Assembly (NCBI GenBank): GCA_017511645.1
Contig: JAFWJH010000003.1
Location: 1-64,000 of the forward strand
DNA from: Candidatus Saccharimonadota bacterium
GTDB lineage: Bacteria; Patescibacteriota; Saccharimonadia; Saccharimonadales; Saccharimonadaceae
Direction: 5' to 3'
DNA length: 64,000 nucleotides
Below, in pieces: positions 31,068 through 39,352 of this stretch. The notes under the pieces were generated by a model. It worked only from the letters and a program-made list of their open reading frames with translations, had not been told where the DNA came from and ran no database searches. How positions within the stretch are numbered: the stretch's first letter is position 1; each line of letters opens with the position of its first letter. Both the position numbers and the translations under genes were made by a program.

Positions 31068-31191
31068 GATTCCTTCCTTTGCCAAGCGCGAAGTTTATAA
31101 TTTTGACGCCACAAAAGAGACTTTTGAAATATACGAGGAACTAAACGCCATCGCAGAGGAGATTGAAAAATGCCGCGCAAGAAATTACTAA
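31042..31191 (+). CDS. Very small conserved-looking ORF between tatD and the next gene
   Basis: 49 residues starting MQENSSTFKIPSFAKREVYN and ending AEEIEKCRARNY. It overlaps tatD by 26 bp and the next gene by 22 bp, filling what would otherwise be a ~100-bp gap. CGGAG lies just before the ATG. The predicted protein is acidic and helical in its second half, with no membrane segment. The nested spacing and full in-frame length support a real gene. Function unknown. Confidence 0.6.
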   Translation: MQENSSTFKIPSFAKREVYNFDATKETFEIYEELNAIAEEIEKCRARNY

Positions 31192-31535
31192 GAAAATACT
31201 TTGCGGGCGAGCGGGGGTATTCTAATAAACTGAGCCTAAACGACCTAATCAATGCCGAGTCGGCGCTGGGGCGGACGCTTTTTGGGCCAATTCCGGATGG
31301 ACATCAGAGAGAGTTTTTTGAGTCTAAGAAAAATGTTTGGATCTGGCACGAAAGTTGGGCTGACCAATTTGGCAAATTACAGCAAATGACAATTCGCTAT
31401 GAAGTGCGGCCAACTGGCGTGTATAAAAAACCAGTTGGCGGCAGCTATAAAAAGATCGAAGGACAAGAACTAGATAATTTTTGTAAAGCGGCGCGCAGTT
31501 ACCTCGACCTTGTCAAAACCAAGCTTTATTGCTAA
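31170..31535 (+). CDS. Conserved hypothetical cytosolic protein
   Basis: 121 residues, basic N-terminus (MPRKKLLRKYFAGERGYS), then LINAESALGRTLFGPIPDG, WIWHESW and a beta-rich middle ending in a helix. The LFGPIP / FWHE-like region is reminiscent of small CPR proteins found near tatD, but I know no function. GAGGAG lies 9 nt before the ATG. Translation is probably coupled to the 49-residue ORF that overlaps its start by 22 bp. Confidence 0.7.
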   Translation: MPRKKLLRKYFAGERGYSNKLSLNDLINAESALGRTLFGPIPDGHQREFFESKKNVWIWHESWADQFGKLQQMTIRYEVRPTGVYKKPVGGSYKKIEGQELDNFCKAARSYLDLVKTKLYC

Positions 31536-31544
31536 AATGTGCTT

Positions 31545-32015
31545 ATGAATAAAAAGCGCGTTTTCTCAATTACAACTTTTATTATCGGAATTATCGCACT
31601 CATTGCTGGTGTGGTTTTTTTAGTAATCAGATTAATTAACGCTAATAGTATGCAGGATGGAGAATTTTTAGTCTCTATAGGTGAATGGGTTAAAGAAAAC
31701 GGCAAATGCGAGCAACTAAAATGCGCAGAAAATACAAAATGCATGGATGAAAATGGAGAATCAGCATTGCGTTGCGAAGATGGTGGTGTAATATGGAACT
31801 TTACCGAAATCGGTAAAGGTACCTTAACTACTAATGACCATCTTAATGATTACGATTTTAGTTGGGCCCTAGAGAATGGGAAAATCATTATTAAGACCGA
31901 TTGGCTTTATACGATGAACGATGAGTTTGATTATGAACTAGACCAAAACAACAATATTCTGACTATCACGCGCGAAGGTGAAGAAGCTGTTAAGTTTGTG
32001 CCGGTAGCTGAGTAA
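31545..32015 (+). CDS. Single-span membrane protein with Cys-rich ectodomain
   Basis: 156 residues. One N-terminal membrane helix (TTFIIGIIALIAGVVFLVI) followed by an exported domain with four Cys (CEQLKCAENTKC, LRCEDG) and an acidic beta-rich C-terminal half. ATG 31545 is chosen over GTG 31539 because TAAAAT (31533-31538) lies 6 nt before it, the leaderless layout used elsewhere. It may be a small lipocalin-like or disulfide-bonded surface protein, but no family is recognised. Confidence 0.65.
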   Translation: MNKKRVFSITTFIIGIIALIAGVVFLVIRLINANSMQDGEFLVSIGEWVKENGKCEQLKCAENTKCMDENGESALRCEDGGVIWNFTEIGKGTLTTNDHLNDYDFSWALENGKIIIKTDWLYTMNDEFDYELDQNNNILTITREGEEAVKFVPVAE

Positions 32016-32016
32016 T

Positions 32017-33480
32017 TTAGTTTACATCAATTTCGGTACCGCAGGTAGTATCAATGCCGAGGTTCGACAACACAATCATCTCGTCATCCGGGATCATATG
32101 GGTGGCGTGAAGTTGGGCGCCCCTCAGTTTTTCTAAATTATCAAGAGCTTTTTTCACGACTGGGTTGGTGGTAGAGCAGATAGAAAGCGCGATCAAAACT
32201 TCGCCGATTTTGAGGTAGCTTTCTTTAAAATTCGAAGTCTTGTTTTTGACCTCTAAGATTGGCTCGAGCACAGCAGGAGCGATTAAATCCATTTCGTCTG
32301 GTATTTTGGAAATTGTCTTGATAGCATTAATCATAGTGCTAGAGATCGGCGAGAGGTATCCGGTCTTGCGGCCGGTAATGTATTTTTTGCCAACCTTGAT
32401 ACAGGCACTAGGCAGGTTGCCGGCAGACTCGCGTTTTTTGGCGGCTTCTTTGGCAACACTGCGCTCGTTTTCGGAAATCTCAAGCTCATTCATAAGGAGT
32501 TTGATGCGCTCAGGCACTGTTTCATCTACGGCGCCTTTTTTAAGGTCTACCAAAGCGCGGTAGTAGCGACGAATAATTTCGTCTTTGGCGGCACGCTGGA
32601 CGGCTTTGTCATCGGTGATACATTTACCAATCACATTTACGCCCATATCAGTAGGGGAGAAATAAACACTTTTGCCGTTAATACGAGTCAAAATCTCTTT
32701 TAATACTGGGAAAGTCTCTAGATCACGATTGTAATTCACGGCTGGGATGCCATATTTTTCTAGGTGGAAATAATCAATCATGTTCTTGTCGCCTAGGTCA
32801 GCAGTGGCGGCTTCATAGGCGATGTTAACTGGGTGTTTTAGAGGCAAATCCCATACCGGGAAGGTCTCAAATTTAGCATAGCCGACCTTGTGTCCACGCT
32901 TAGACTCGTGGTAGAGCTGAGAAAGCGCTGTTGCCAGCTTGCCAGAGCAAGGGCCTGGGGCCGAGACAATCACGAGCGGCTTGGTGGTCTCGATATATGG
33001 ATTGGCGCCGTAGCCCTCTTCGGACACAATGGTATCTACGTCAGTAGGATAGCCCTTGGTAAAAGCATGAAAATAAGGCTTGATGTGGTAATCTTCGAGT
33101 TTTTTGGCAAAATCTTTAGCTTTTTTCTGACCATCAAAAAGAGTAATAACTACAGAGTTTACCATAATGCCTTTGGAGCGCAAAAATTCAATCAAACGCA
33201 GAACTTCGGTTTCGTAAGAAATCATGTGGTCGGCGCGAATCTTAGACTTTTCAATAGCGTTCGCGTTGATGCATAAAATGACCTCAGCGTCGTCTTTGAA
33301 TTCTTGGAGGAGACGAATCTTGAGGTCAGGGAGGAAGCCGGGTAGGGTGCGGGCTGCATGCTGGTCGTCTATTAGCTTGCCGCCAAACTCAATGTAGAGT
33401 TTATCGAACATTTTAATGCGTTCTTTAATTTTCTTTTTCTGGATTTTTAAGTATTTTTCAGCATCAAAACACTTTTTCAC
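32017..33480 (-). CDS. DUF1846-family protein
   Basis: 487 residues. The main domain starts at FDKLYIEFGGKL and contains FLRSKGI, GYGANPYIETTKPLVIVS, APGPCSGKLATALSQLYHE and KFETFPVWDLPLKHPVN, all typical of DUF1846, a widespread family with a nucleotide-binding-like fold and no settled biochemical role. A basic N-terminal extension of ~24 residues precedes it. The start is GTG 33480 with AAGGAGGT just upstream. An alternative ATG lies at MFDKLY. It stands alone between two forward genes. Confidence 0.85.
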   Translation of the reverse strand: MKKCFDAEKYLKIQKKKIKERIKMFDKLYIEFGGKLIDDQHAARTLPGFLPDLKIRLLQEFKDDAEVILCINANAIEKSKIRADHMISYETEVLRLIEFLRSKGIMVNSVVITLFDGQKKAKDFAKKLEDYHIKPYFHAFTKGYPTDVDTIVSEEGYGANPYIETTKPLVIVSAPGPCSGKLATALSQLYHESKRGHKVGYAKFETFPVWDLPLKHPVNIAYEAATADLGDKNMIDYFHLEKYGIPAVNYNRDLETFPVLKEILTRINGKSVYFSPTDMGVNVIGKCITDDKAVQRAAKDEIIRRYYRALVDLKKGAVDETVPERIKLLMNELEISENERSVAKEAAKKRESAGNLPSACIKVGKKYITGRKTGYLSPISSTMINAIKTISKIPDEMDLIAPAVLEPILEVKNKTSNFKESYLKIGEVLIALSICSTTNPVVKKALDNLEKLRGAQLHATHMIPDDEMIVLSNLGIDTTCGTEIDVN

Positions 33481-33570
33481 CGAAACCTCCTTGTTTTATT
33501 CTATTATATGGCTTACTGAGATATACTGCAAGCACTATTAAAATTAGAGAAATGTGTTATAATATATTTT

Positions 33571-34734
33571 ATGATATATCTGGATTATGCGGCGGCGACA
33601 CCGGTGTCGCGCAAGGTTTTGGCAGCGATGGAACCGTATTTTACGGACGAGTTTTTTAATCCGTCGGCGGCGTATTTGCCAGCCAAAAAAGTGGCAGCAG
33701 AATATGAAGTCGCAAAAGGTGTAATTGCGCATGCAATTGGTGCCAAATCTAATGATTTAGTCATTACTGGCGGCGCGACGGAGGCGAATAATCTTGCATT
33801 TACGGCGCTAGGGGCAGAACCTTATCCTTGTCATGAAGGTGCTGCGCCAGGAATACTTTACCTCGAAACCGAGCATGATTCGGTGCGAGCGGTGGCCGAG
33901 AAATATGGTGGTGAGGCAATTAAGGTTTTACCGAACGGGGTGATTGATTTAGCGGACTTGAAAGCGAAAATTACAGACGAGACCAGATTAATCTCAGTAT
34001 CGCTAGCAAATAATGAGCTTGGTACGATACAACCTCTGGCAGAAATTGGTGCTCTGGTAAAAAATGTCAGAATTGGCCGATTGAAACGGGGGATTAAGAC
34101 GCCGATTTATCTGCATTCGGATGCTTCGCAGGCGCTGAATCTGCTAGACATCAATGTAGCGCGGCTTGGCGTAGATATGCTAACTTTAAACGCCGCTAAG
34201 ATATACGGCCCGAAAGGGGTGGGGGCTTTATATGTCTCTCATGACGTAAAGTTGACGCCAATCAGCGTGGGCGGTGGGCAAGAACAAGGACTGCGCTCTG
34301 GCACCGAGAATGTGCCGGGCGTGATAGGTTTTGCAACGGCCATCCACGAGACAAAGGAACACCTAAACGGCAACCGCAAAAAATACGCGAATTATAAGAG
34401 GATATTACTATCCGAGCTCAAAGATTATGAGTTGGTTAATAAAAAGCACTCACTTGACAATTTTGTAGTTTTGTGCTATAATGGTATCGATGCAGAGAGG
34501 TTAATTTATCTCCTTGAAGAACGGGGGGTGTATGTGGCGACTGGCGCGGCTTGCGCGGCGTCAAAAGGTAAAAAATCGCATGTGTTAGCGGCGATTGGGC
34601 TAACCGATTCCCAGATTGCCGGGTCACTACGCTTGACGCTGGGCGAAACCAATGACGAGGAGCAGGTCCACGAAGCGGCAAAAATCATAAATCAGGTCGT
34701 GCAAGATGAAAAGAGGAGAACTAAGAATGAGTAG
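33571..34734 (+). CDS. Cysteine desulfurase (IscS/NifS family)
   Basis: PLP enzyme that takes sulfur from cysteine. 387 residues. N-terminus YLDYAAATPVS, TGGATEANNLA, HSDASQALN, PLP-lysine region LNAAKIYGPKGVGALY (NAAK replacing the usual SAHK) and the active Cys loop GAACAASKGKKSHV are present. A palindromic insert lies at 33814-33845. It overlaps mnmA by 8 bp, so sulfur relay to MnmA for tRNA 2-thiouridine is its probable main job. A scaffold iscU is not seen nearby. TATAAT at 33558-33563 lies 7 nt before the ATG. Confidence 0.92.
   Translation: MIYLDYAAATPVSRKVLAAMEPYFTDEFFNPSAAYLPAKKVAAEYEVAKGVIAHAIGAKSNDLVITGGATEANNLAFTALGAEPYPCHEGAAPGILYLETEHDSVRAVAEKYGGEAIKVLPNGVIDLADLKAKITDETRLISVSLANNELGTIQPLAEIGALVKNVRIGRLKRGIKTPIYLHSDASQALNLLDINVARLGVDMLTLNAAKIYGPKGVGALYVSHDVKLTPISVGGGQEQGLRSGTENVPGVIGFATAIHETKEHLNGNRKKYANYKRILLSELKDYELVNKKHSLDNFVVLCYNGIDAERLIYLLEERGVYVATGAACAASKGKKSHVLAAIGLTDSQIAGSLRLTLGETNDEEQVHEAAKIINQVVQDEKRRTKNE
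33814..33845. repeat. Palindrome inside the cysteine desulfurase gene
   Basis: GCAG-x-ACCTT (33814-33823) pairs with AAGGT-x-CTGC (33836-33845). It encodes an extra peptide (AEPYPCHEGAAP) not expected in the family between the NNLA helix and the ETEHDS strand. Comparable in-frame palindromes occur in dnaX and obgE. Confidence 0.5.
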
Positions 34735-35773
34735 CCAGACGGTTTTTGTCGGGATGAGCGGCGGCGTGGATTCATCTGTCTCGGCTTTACTTTTGAAAGA
34801 ACAGGGTTACAAAGTGATCGGTGTTTATATGAAAAACTGGTCACGAGACCTCCCGGGTATGAAATGCCCTTGGGCGGAGGACTTAGCTGACGCCAAACGC
34901 GTAGCTGTAAAGCTGGGTGTAGATTTTGAGGTGTGGGACTTTGAAGAAGCCTACCGCGACAAAGTCGTAGAATACATGTTGGCTGAGTTTAAAAAAGGCA
35001 ACACGCCAAACCCAGACATAATGTGTAATCAAGAAATTAAGTTTAAATTGTTTTATGAAAAAGCGATGGAGCGCGGCGCTGATTTTATTGCAACTGGGCA
35101 TTATGCCAGAGTATTGGATGGCCAACTTGCGCGTGCCATAGACGAAAATAAAGATCAGACATATTTCCTTTATCGCATCTCAGAAGAAGCTCTGGCGCAC
35201 ACGATTTTCCCGATTGGTGAGATGACGAAGCCGGAGGTCAAAAAACTAGCCGAGAAAAAAGGCCTCCATAATGCATACAAAAAAGAGTCGATGGGAGTGT
35301 GTTTTGTGGGTGAAGTCGGAATGAAAGACTTTCTTAAAGAATATATCGATATTCAGCCGGGCGAAATCCGCGAGATTGAAAGTGAAAAAGTTTTAGGATA
35401 TCATGAAGGCGCGGTGTTCTATACGATAGGACAAAGGCATGGACTATATTTGTCTGGCGTAGCGGGTGAAACCAATGACGGCATGCCGTATTATGTAGTT
35501 AAAAAAAATCTCGAAAAAAATATTGTTTATGTGTCAAAAAATCTGAATAATGAAAATATTTGGACGAAAGAATTGGTTTTGAAGGATGTGCTTCTTCGAA
35601 CAAATCTTAAAAAGGAAATATTGGTTCGCTTACGTCATCGCGCACCACTTATCCCAGCCAAGTTTGACGGCAAAAAACTAATTTTTGAATCCGAAATCAA
35701 GCGCCCCGCCAGCGGCCAATCGGCAGTGCTTTACGACGGCGAAATCTGCCTAGGTGGTGGAATTATTGTATAA
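34727..35773 (+). CDS. mnmA: tRNA-specific 2-thiouridylase MnmA
   Basis: Thiolates U34 of Glu, Gln and Lys tRNAs. 348 residues. The PP-loop GMSGGVDSSVSALLL, NPDIMCNQEIKF (first catalytic Cys) and SMGVCFVGEVG (second catalytic Cys) are intact, followed by the central YTIGQRHGL and a C-terminal beta-barrel. Start 34727 is preferred to 34706 because AGAGGAG lies just before it. It overlaps the cysteine desulfurase stop by 8 bp and, at the 3' end, the convergent methyltransferase-HD gene by 24 bp. Confidence 0.96.
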   Translation: MSSQTVFVGMSGGVDSSVSALLLKEQGYKVIGVYMKNWSRDLPGMKCPWAEDLADAKRVAVKLGVDFEVWDFEEAYRDKVVEYMLAEFKKGNTPNPDIMCNQEIKFKLFYEKAMERGADFIATGHYARVLDGQLARAIDENKDQTYFLYRISEEALAHTIFPIGEMTKPEVKKLAEKKGLHNAYKKESMGVCFVGEVGMKDFLKEYIDIQPGEIREIESEKVLGYHEGAVFYTIGQRHGLYLSGVAGETNDGMPYYVVKKNLEKNIVYVSKNLNNENIWTKELVLKDVLLRTNLKKEILVRLRHRAPLIPAKFDGKKLIFESEIKRPASGQSAVLYDGEICLGGGIIV

Positions 35774-37081
35774 CTTACGGAAATCTGCTGGGTCACGTGT
35801 AATAAGTTCTATCTTGTCGAGCGCAGCTTCAAAATCTGGATCTTTGAAATAGATCTTCTTAGCCGCGTAGCCAGATTTGCCACCATATTTTTCCCGCAAA
35901 ACCTGGCGCGTAATTTCGATAACTTCATTTTCTGTTTTGGATGAATATTTATCGCGGATCGCCTCGTAACAACGTTTTAACATCACGCCTATGTTGGTGT
36001 TTCTGTCGGCAGAGGAAACTATTTTGCCATAGATACTGCGTGGGTCGTGTTTGTTCGAAGCGCGATGATCTTCGATCGCTTCGGCCATAATTTTAAGCTG
36101 TTTTGAATCAAAAAACTTTGGCAATTCTGGGTCTTCTAGTAACATTTTGGCGGAAACTTTTTCATGTGTAGCATCATCTACGCTACGGCCTAGATCATGA
36201 AAAGCGGCAATCACGTAAACCATATTGTAATTGATTTTACGCTCTGGGCATCCCGTAAAATCATTTGCTTTAATTGACCCATCATTGATTTGTTCAGCAA
36301 AATTAAGACTACGCGAAATTACCTGCCGAATATGTTCGTCGCTATGACCGGCCATTTTTTTATACAACGGCATAATTTCATCTTCAATATATTTTTCAAT
36401 TTCCGGCTCAACATTAGTCGGTTTTTCTATTACAAGACGAAGCCAGTTAATGCCAGAATTACTTTTACGTTCAATGAGTTTAATAATATTAAACCCAGTA
36501 TCTTTAATAATGCGCTCAATATCGTCTTTGGAATAATATTGAAAGAAGCGTTCGGCGCCCATATGATAATCGCCGCCATAATCTATCCACTCTGCATCTT
36601 TATTATGCTTGGCGCTACTATTTTGTACATCAAAAATCATCCGGCCGCCAGGATATAGTAGACTATGAATATTAGAAAGTGCAGTTTTAGCATCGTCTTT
36701 AGTAAAGTGCACAAAAACATGCCACGCCAGGCAGCCATGATATTTTTTATCTAGTTTATCGGTTAAAACATTAAACTTAATCGGGTTGAGGCCGTTCTTT
36801 TTGATTTCATCTAAAAACCCTTTTACCGTATCGCTAGCTGTAGCTACATAACCATGCTCTGCCAAAGCTTTTGCGGCGGCACCATTGGCCGAGCCGATTT
36901 CTAAAATCGTCGCGCTCTCAGGAAGAGCAGAAAAACCATTAAGCCAAAACTCGAGCTCTTTTTCAAACTTCTTAGCGGCAGCCTCCTTACCGATACTTTT
37001 AACGCGGCGGTCAGTGCCATCAAAATAACTTTGAAATAATTTCTCGTAAATTTTGAGAGTCTTGGTGTTTTCTTTACTCAT
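35750..37081 (-). CDS. Class I methyltransferase - HD hydrolase fusion protein
   Basis: 443 residues. Residues ~40-205 form a SAM-dependent methyltransferase (ATILEIGSANGAAAKALA for SAM binding, FDVQNSS after a GGRMIF strand). Residues ~225-440 form an HD-type phosphohydrolase: HSDEHIRQV, AAFHDLGR (HD pair), HEKVSAKML, EDHRASN and SADRNTN give a complete metal site. I know of no standard family with this order. A joint action on a nucleotide or small signal is possible, but the substrate is unknown. TATAAT on this strand (37089-37094) lies 7 nt before the ATG. Confidence 0.85.
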   Translation of the reverse strand: MSKENTKTLKIYEKLFQSYFDGTDRRVKSIGKEAAAKKFEKELEFWLNGFSALPESATILEIGSANGAAAKALAEHGYVATASDTVKGFLDEIKKNGLNPIKFNVLTDKLDKKYHGCLAWHVFVHFTKDDAKTALSNIHSLLYPGGRMIFDVQNSSAKHNKDAEWIDYGGDYHMGAERFFQYYSKDDIERIIKDTGFNIIKLIERKSNSGINWLRLVIEKPTNVEPEIEKYIEDEIMPLYKKMAGHSDEHIRQVISRSLNFAEQINDGSIKANDFTGCPERKINYNMVYVIAAFHDLGRSVDDATHEKVSAKMLLEDPELPKFFDSKQLKIMAEAIEDHRASNKHDPRSIYGKIVSSADRNTNIGVMLKRCYEAIRDKYSSKTENEVIEITRQVLREKYGGKSGYAAKKIYFKDPDFEAALDKIELITRDPADFRKLYNNSTT

Positions 37082-37099
37082 AAATATGATTATAGCATC

Positions 37100-37124
37100 A
37101 AAAAAAACGCCCCGCGAAGGGCGC
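37100..37124 (-). terminator. Intrinsic terminator of the 67-residue gene
   Basis: On the reverse strand CGCCC (37119-37123) and GGGCG (37108-37112) form a stem with loop TTCGCG, followed by an eight-T run (37100-37107). It ends the gene at 37132-37335 just before the -10 box of the next reverse gene. Confidence 0.8.
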
Positions 37125-37131
37125 TTTATAA

Positions 37132-37335
37132 TTAAGCATTCATGATGAGAAGATTTGCGAAAAGTAAGGTCGCCGCAAGCACGCTCATCGAGATAACGAA
37201 GAACATGTTAGACTTTTGGCCGCGCTGATATTTTTCGTAGTGAACACCACTCTTTTTGCAGGATTTCTTTGCGCAAGTAGAGCGAGTACATTTTTTAGCA
37301 GTTTTGGTTGCAGTTTTTTTCTTTGCTTGAGCCAT
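37132..37335 (-). CDS. Small Lys/Cys-rich protein with C-terminal membrane anchor
   Basis: 67 residues. The first ~40 are strongly basic with several Cys (KKCTRSTCAKKSCKKSG) and resemble a histone-H1-like tail. Residues ~42-65 form one hydrophobic helix (NMFFVISMSVLAATLLFANLLI). AAGGAAAA lies before the ATG and an intrinsic terminator follows, so it is a single-gene unit. The basic part may bind nucleic acid or the membrane surface. No family is recognised. Confidence 0.6.
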   Translation of the reverse strand: MAQAKKKTATKTAKKCTRSTCAKKSCKKSGVHYEKYQRGQKSNMFFVISMSVLAATLLFANLLIMNA

Positions 37336-37413
37336 AATTTTCCTTTTTTATAATACTTATGATTATAATATCACAGATTTACTAAGTACACAAGAAATGT
37401 TATAATTACATCT

Positions 37414-39294
37414 ATGGATGCGAATCAAATTAGACAAAAGTTTTTAAATTTTCAAGTTAAAAAAGGGCATAAAATTATTCAGCCGGCGCCGCTAGTACTA
37501 GAAAATGACCCAACAACGCTTTTTACCGGCTCTGGTATGCAACCGCTTTTGCCATATTTGCTCGGCAAAGAACATCCAGAAGGTACTCGGCTAGCGGATT
37601 CGCAGCCCTCGATGCGCCTGCAGGATATCGAGGACGTAGGCGACCCGCGCCATACGACGGTGTTTGAAATGCTAGGCAACTGGTCGCTGGGAGATTATTT
37701 CAAAGAAGAACAGATTCGCAATTTCTTTGAGTTTTTGACAAAAGAAGTGGGGCTAGACCCAGCCAAAATTTATGTGACATGTTTTATTGGTAACGAAGAA
37801 TATGACATTCCCAAAGATACCGAAGCGGCGAAAATTTGGCAAAAAGTATTTAGTGAGGCAGGTATCGAGGCAAAAATTGCCGAGATCGGCTCGGCGGCAG
37901 ATGGTGACAGGCGCGGGATTAAACCGGGCGAACGAATCTTTTTCTACGACGATCATGAAAACTGGTGGAGTCGTGGCGGCGGCTGTGAAACCACACCGAT
38001 TGGCGACCCTTGCGGCCCAGATTCAGAAGTTTTTTATGATTTCGGCGAAGAATTGCAGGACGAAGCTAAGTATGGCTTGGCGCACCCAGCCAGCGACGGG
38101 GCGAGATTTATGGAGATCGGCAACCAAGTGTTTATGCAATACCGACGCAACGAAGATGGCACGTTCTCGGAGTTAGCTAAGAAAAATGTTGATTTTGGTG
38201 GCGGACTTGAGCGTATCGCGGCTGCAGCGATTGGGTCATTTGATGTATTTAAGATTTCTTTGATGAAGCCGATTATCGACAAACTCGAAGAAATTTCTGG
38301 TAAAAAATATGATAATAACACTGACGAAATGCGGGTAATTGCCGACCACATTCGTGGCGCATATTTGCTGGCAGCGCAGGGACTTACGCCGTCAAATAAG
38401 ACGCAGGGTTATGCAATGCGCCGGCTGATTCGGCGGGCGATTTTGCGTGCGCTAGATCTTGGCATCTCGGCGAATTTCTTAGCAGAAATTGTGCCAATCG
38501 TAGCAGAAAATTACAAAGAATTGCCAGATTCGATACTAACGCACCGGGAAAGCGCACTCGATGTACTACTCAAAGAGGAGAACGTATTCAGGAAGACCTT
38601 AAACAAAGGACTGAAAGAATTAAACAAGATGAATAAAAGAATCCTATCTGGATATGACCTATTCAAACTTCAGGATACCTATGGTTTTCCGCTTGAACTA
38701 TCAGTAGAGGAATGTTATCGCGAGGGAATTGAACTGACTAAGAATTATCGTGAAGAGTTTGAAGAGGCTTTAAGAGAGCAGCGCGAGCGGTCGCAAACCG
38801 CCTCAAAGGGTATGTTTAAGGGCGGCCTCGAAGACCATGGCGAGCAAACTGTGAAATACCACACGGCTTGCCACCTACTTTTGGCGGCCTTACAAAAACT
38901 AATTAGTCCAGATATCGTACAAAAAGGCTCAAACATTACCGCTGATCGTGTAAGGTTTGATTTTAATCTAGATCACAAGATGACACCAGAAGAAATTGCC
39001 GCGGTAGAAAATCAAGTAAATGAATGGGTCGAAGCAGATCTACCAGTAGTATTTGATGAATACGAAAAAGCCTATGCGCGTGACACCCTGAGGGCGCACG
39101 GGCAATTCTGGGATAAATATCCTGAGATTTTGAAAGTTTACACAATCGGAGATTTTGATAACCCGATTTCGCGCGAAGTTTGTGGCGGCCCGCACGTTGA
39201 ACATACTGGGGTGCTTGGTCACTTCAAGGTAAAAAAAGAGGAGTCATCTTCGGCTGGAGTGCGACGAATTAAGGCCATTTTGGAAGAAAAATAG
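37414..39294 (+). CDS. alaS: Alanyl-tRNA synthetase lacking the C-terminal domain
   Basis: 626 residues against ~870 in typical bacteria. Class II core: FTGSGMQPLLPYL, FEMLGNWSLGDYFK, YDDHENWWSRGGG, FGGGLERI (motif 3). The editing domain keeps its metal ligands HTACH and CGGPHVEH (~485 and ~595). The C-Ala oligomerisation/tRNA-binding domain that normally follows is absent; the protein stops at RIKAILEEK directly after the editing domain. TATAAT at 37401-37406 lies 7 nt before the ATG. Confidence 0.95.
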   Translation: MDANQIRQKFLNFQVKKGHKIIQPAPLVLENDPTTLFTGSGMQPLLPYLLGKEHPEGTRLADSQPSMRLQDIEDVGDPRHTTVFEMLGNWSLGDYFKEEQIRNFFEFLTKEVGLDPAKIYVTCFIGNEEYDIPKDTEAAKIWQKVFSEAGIEAKIAEIGSAADGDRRGIKPGERIFFYDDHENWWSRGGGCETTPIGDPCGPDSEVFYDFGEELQDEAKYGLAHPASDGARFMEIGNQVFMQYRRNEDGTFSELAKKNVDFGGGLERIAAAAIGSFDVFKISLMKPIIDKLEEISGKKYDNNTDEMRVIADHIRGAYLLAAQGLTPSNKTQGYAMRRLIRRAILRALDLGISANFLAEIVPIVAENYKELPDSILTHRESALDVLLKEENVFRKTLNKGLKELNKMNKRILSGYDLFKLQDTYGFPLELSVEECYREGIELTKNYREEFEEALREQRERSQTASKGMFKGGLEDHGEQTVKYHTACHLLLAALQKLISPDIVQKGSNITADRVRFDFNLDHKMTPEEIAAVENQVNEWVEADLPVVFDEYEKAYARDTLRAHGQFWDKYPEILKVYTIGDFDNPISREVCGGPHVEHTGVLGHFKVKKEESSSAGVRRIKAILEEK

Positions 39295-39312
39295 AGGACA
39301 CAAAATTCCTCT
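39293..39312 (+). terminator. Weak terminator-like hairpin after alaS
   Basis: AGAGGA (39293-39298) pairs with TCCTCT (39307-39312) around the alaS stop codon, followed only by a broken T-rich stretch (CTACACTTTTATT). Termination is possible but inefficient. Confidence 0.35.
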
Positions 39313-39352
39313 CTACACTTTTATTATATCACACTTATGCTAAAAAGTCAAT

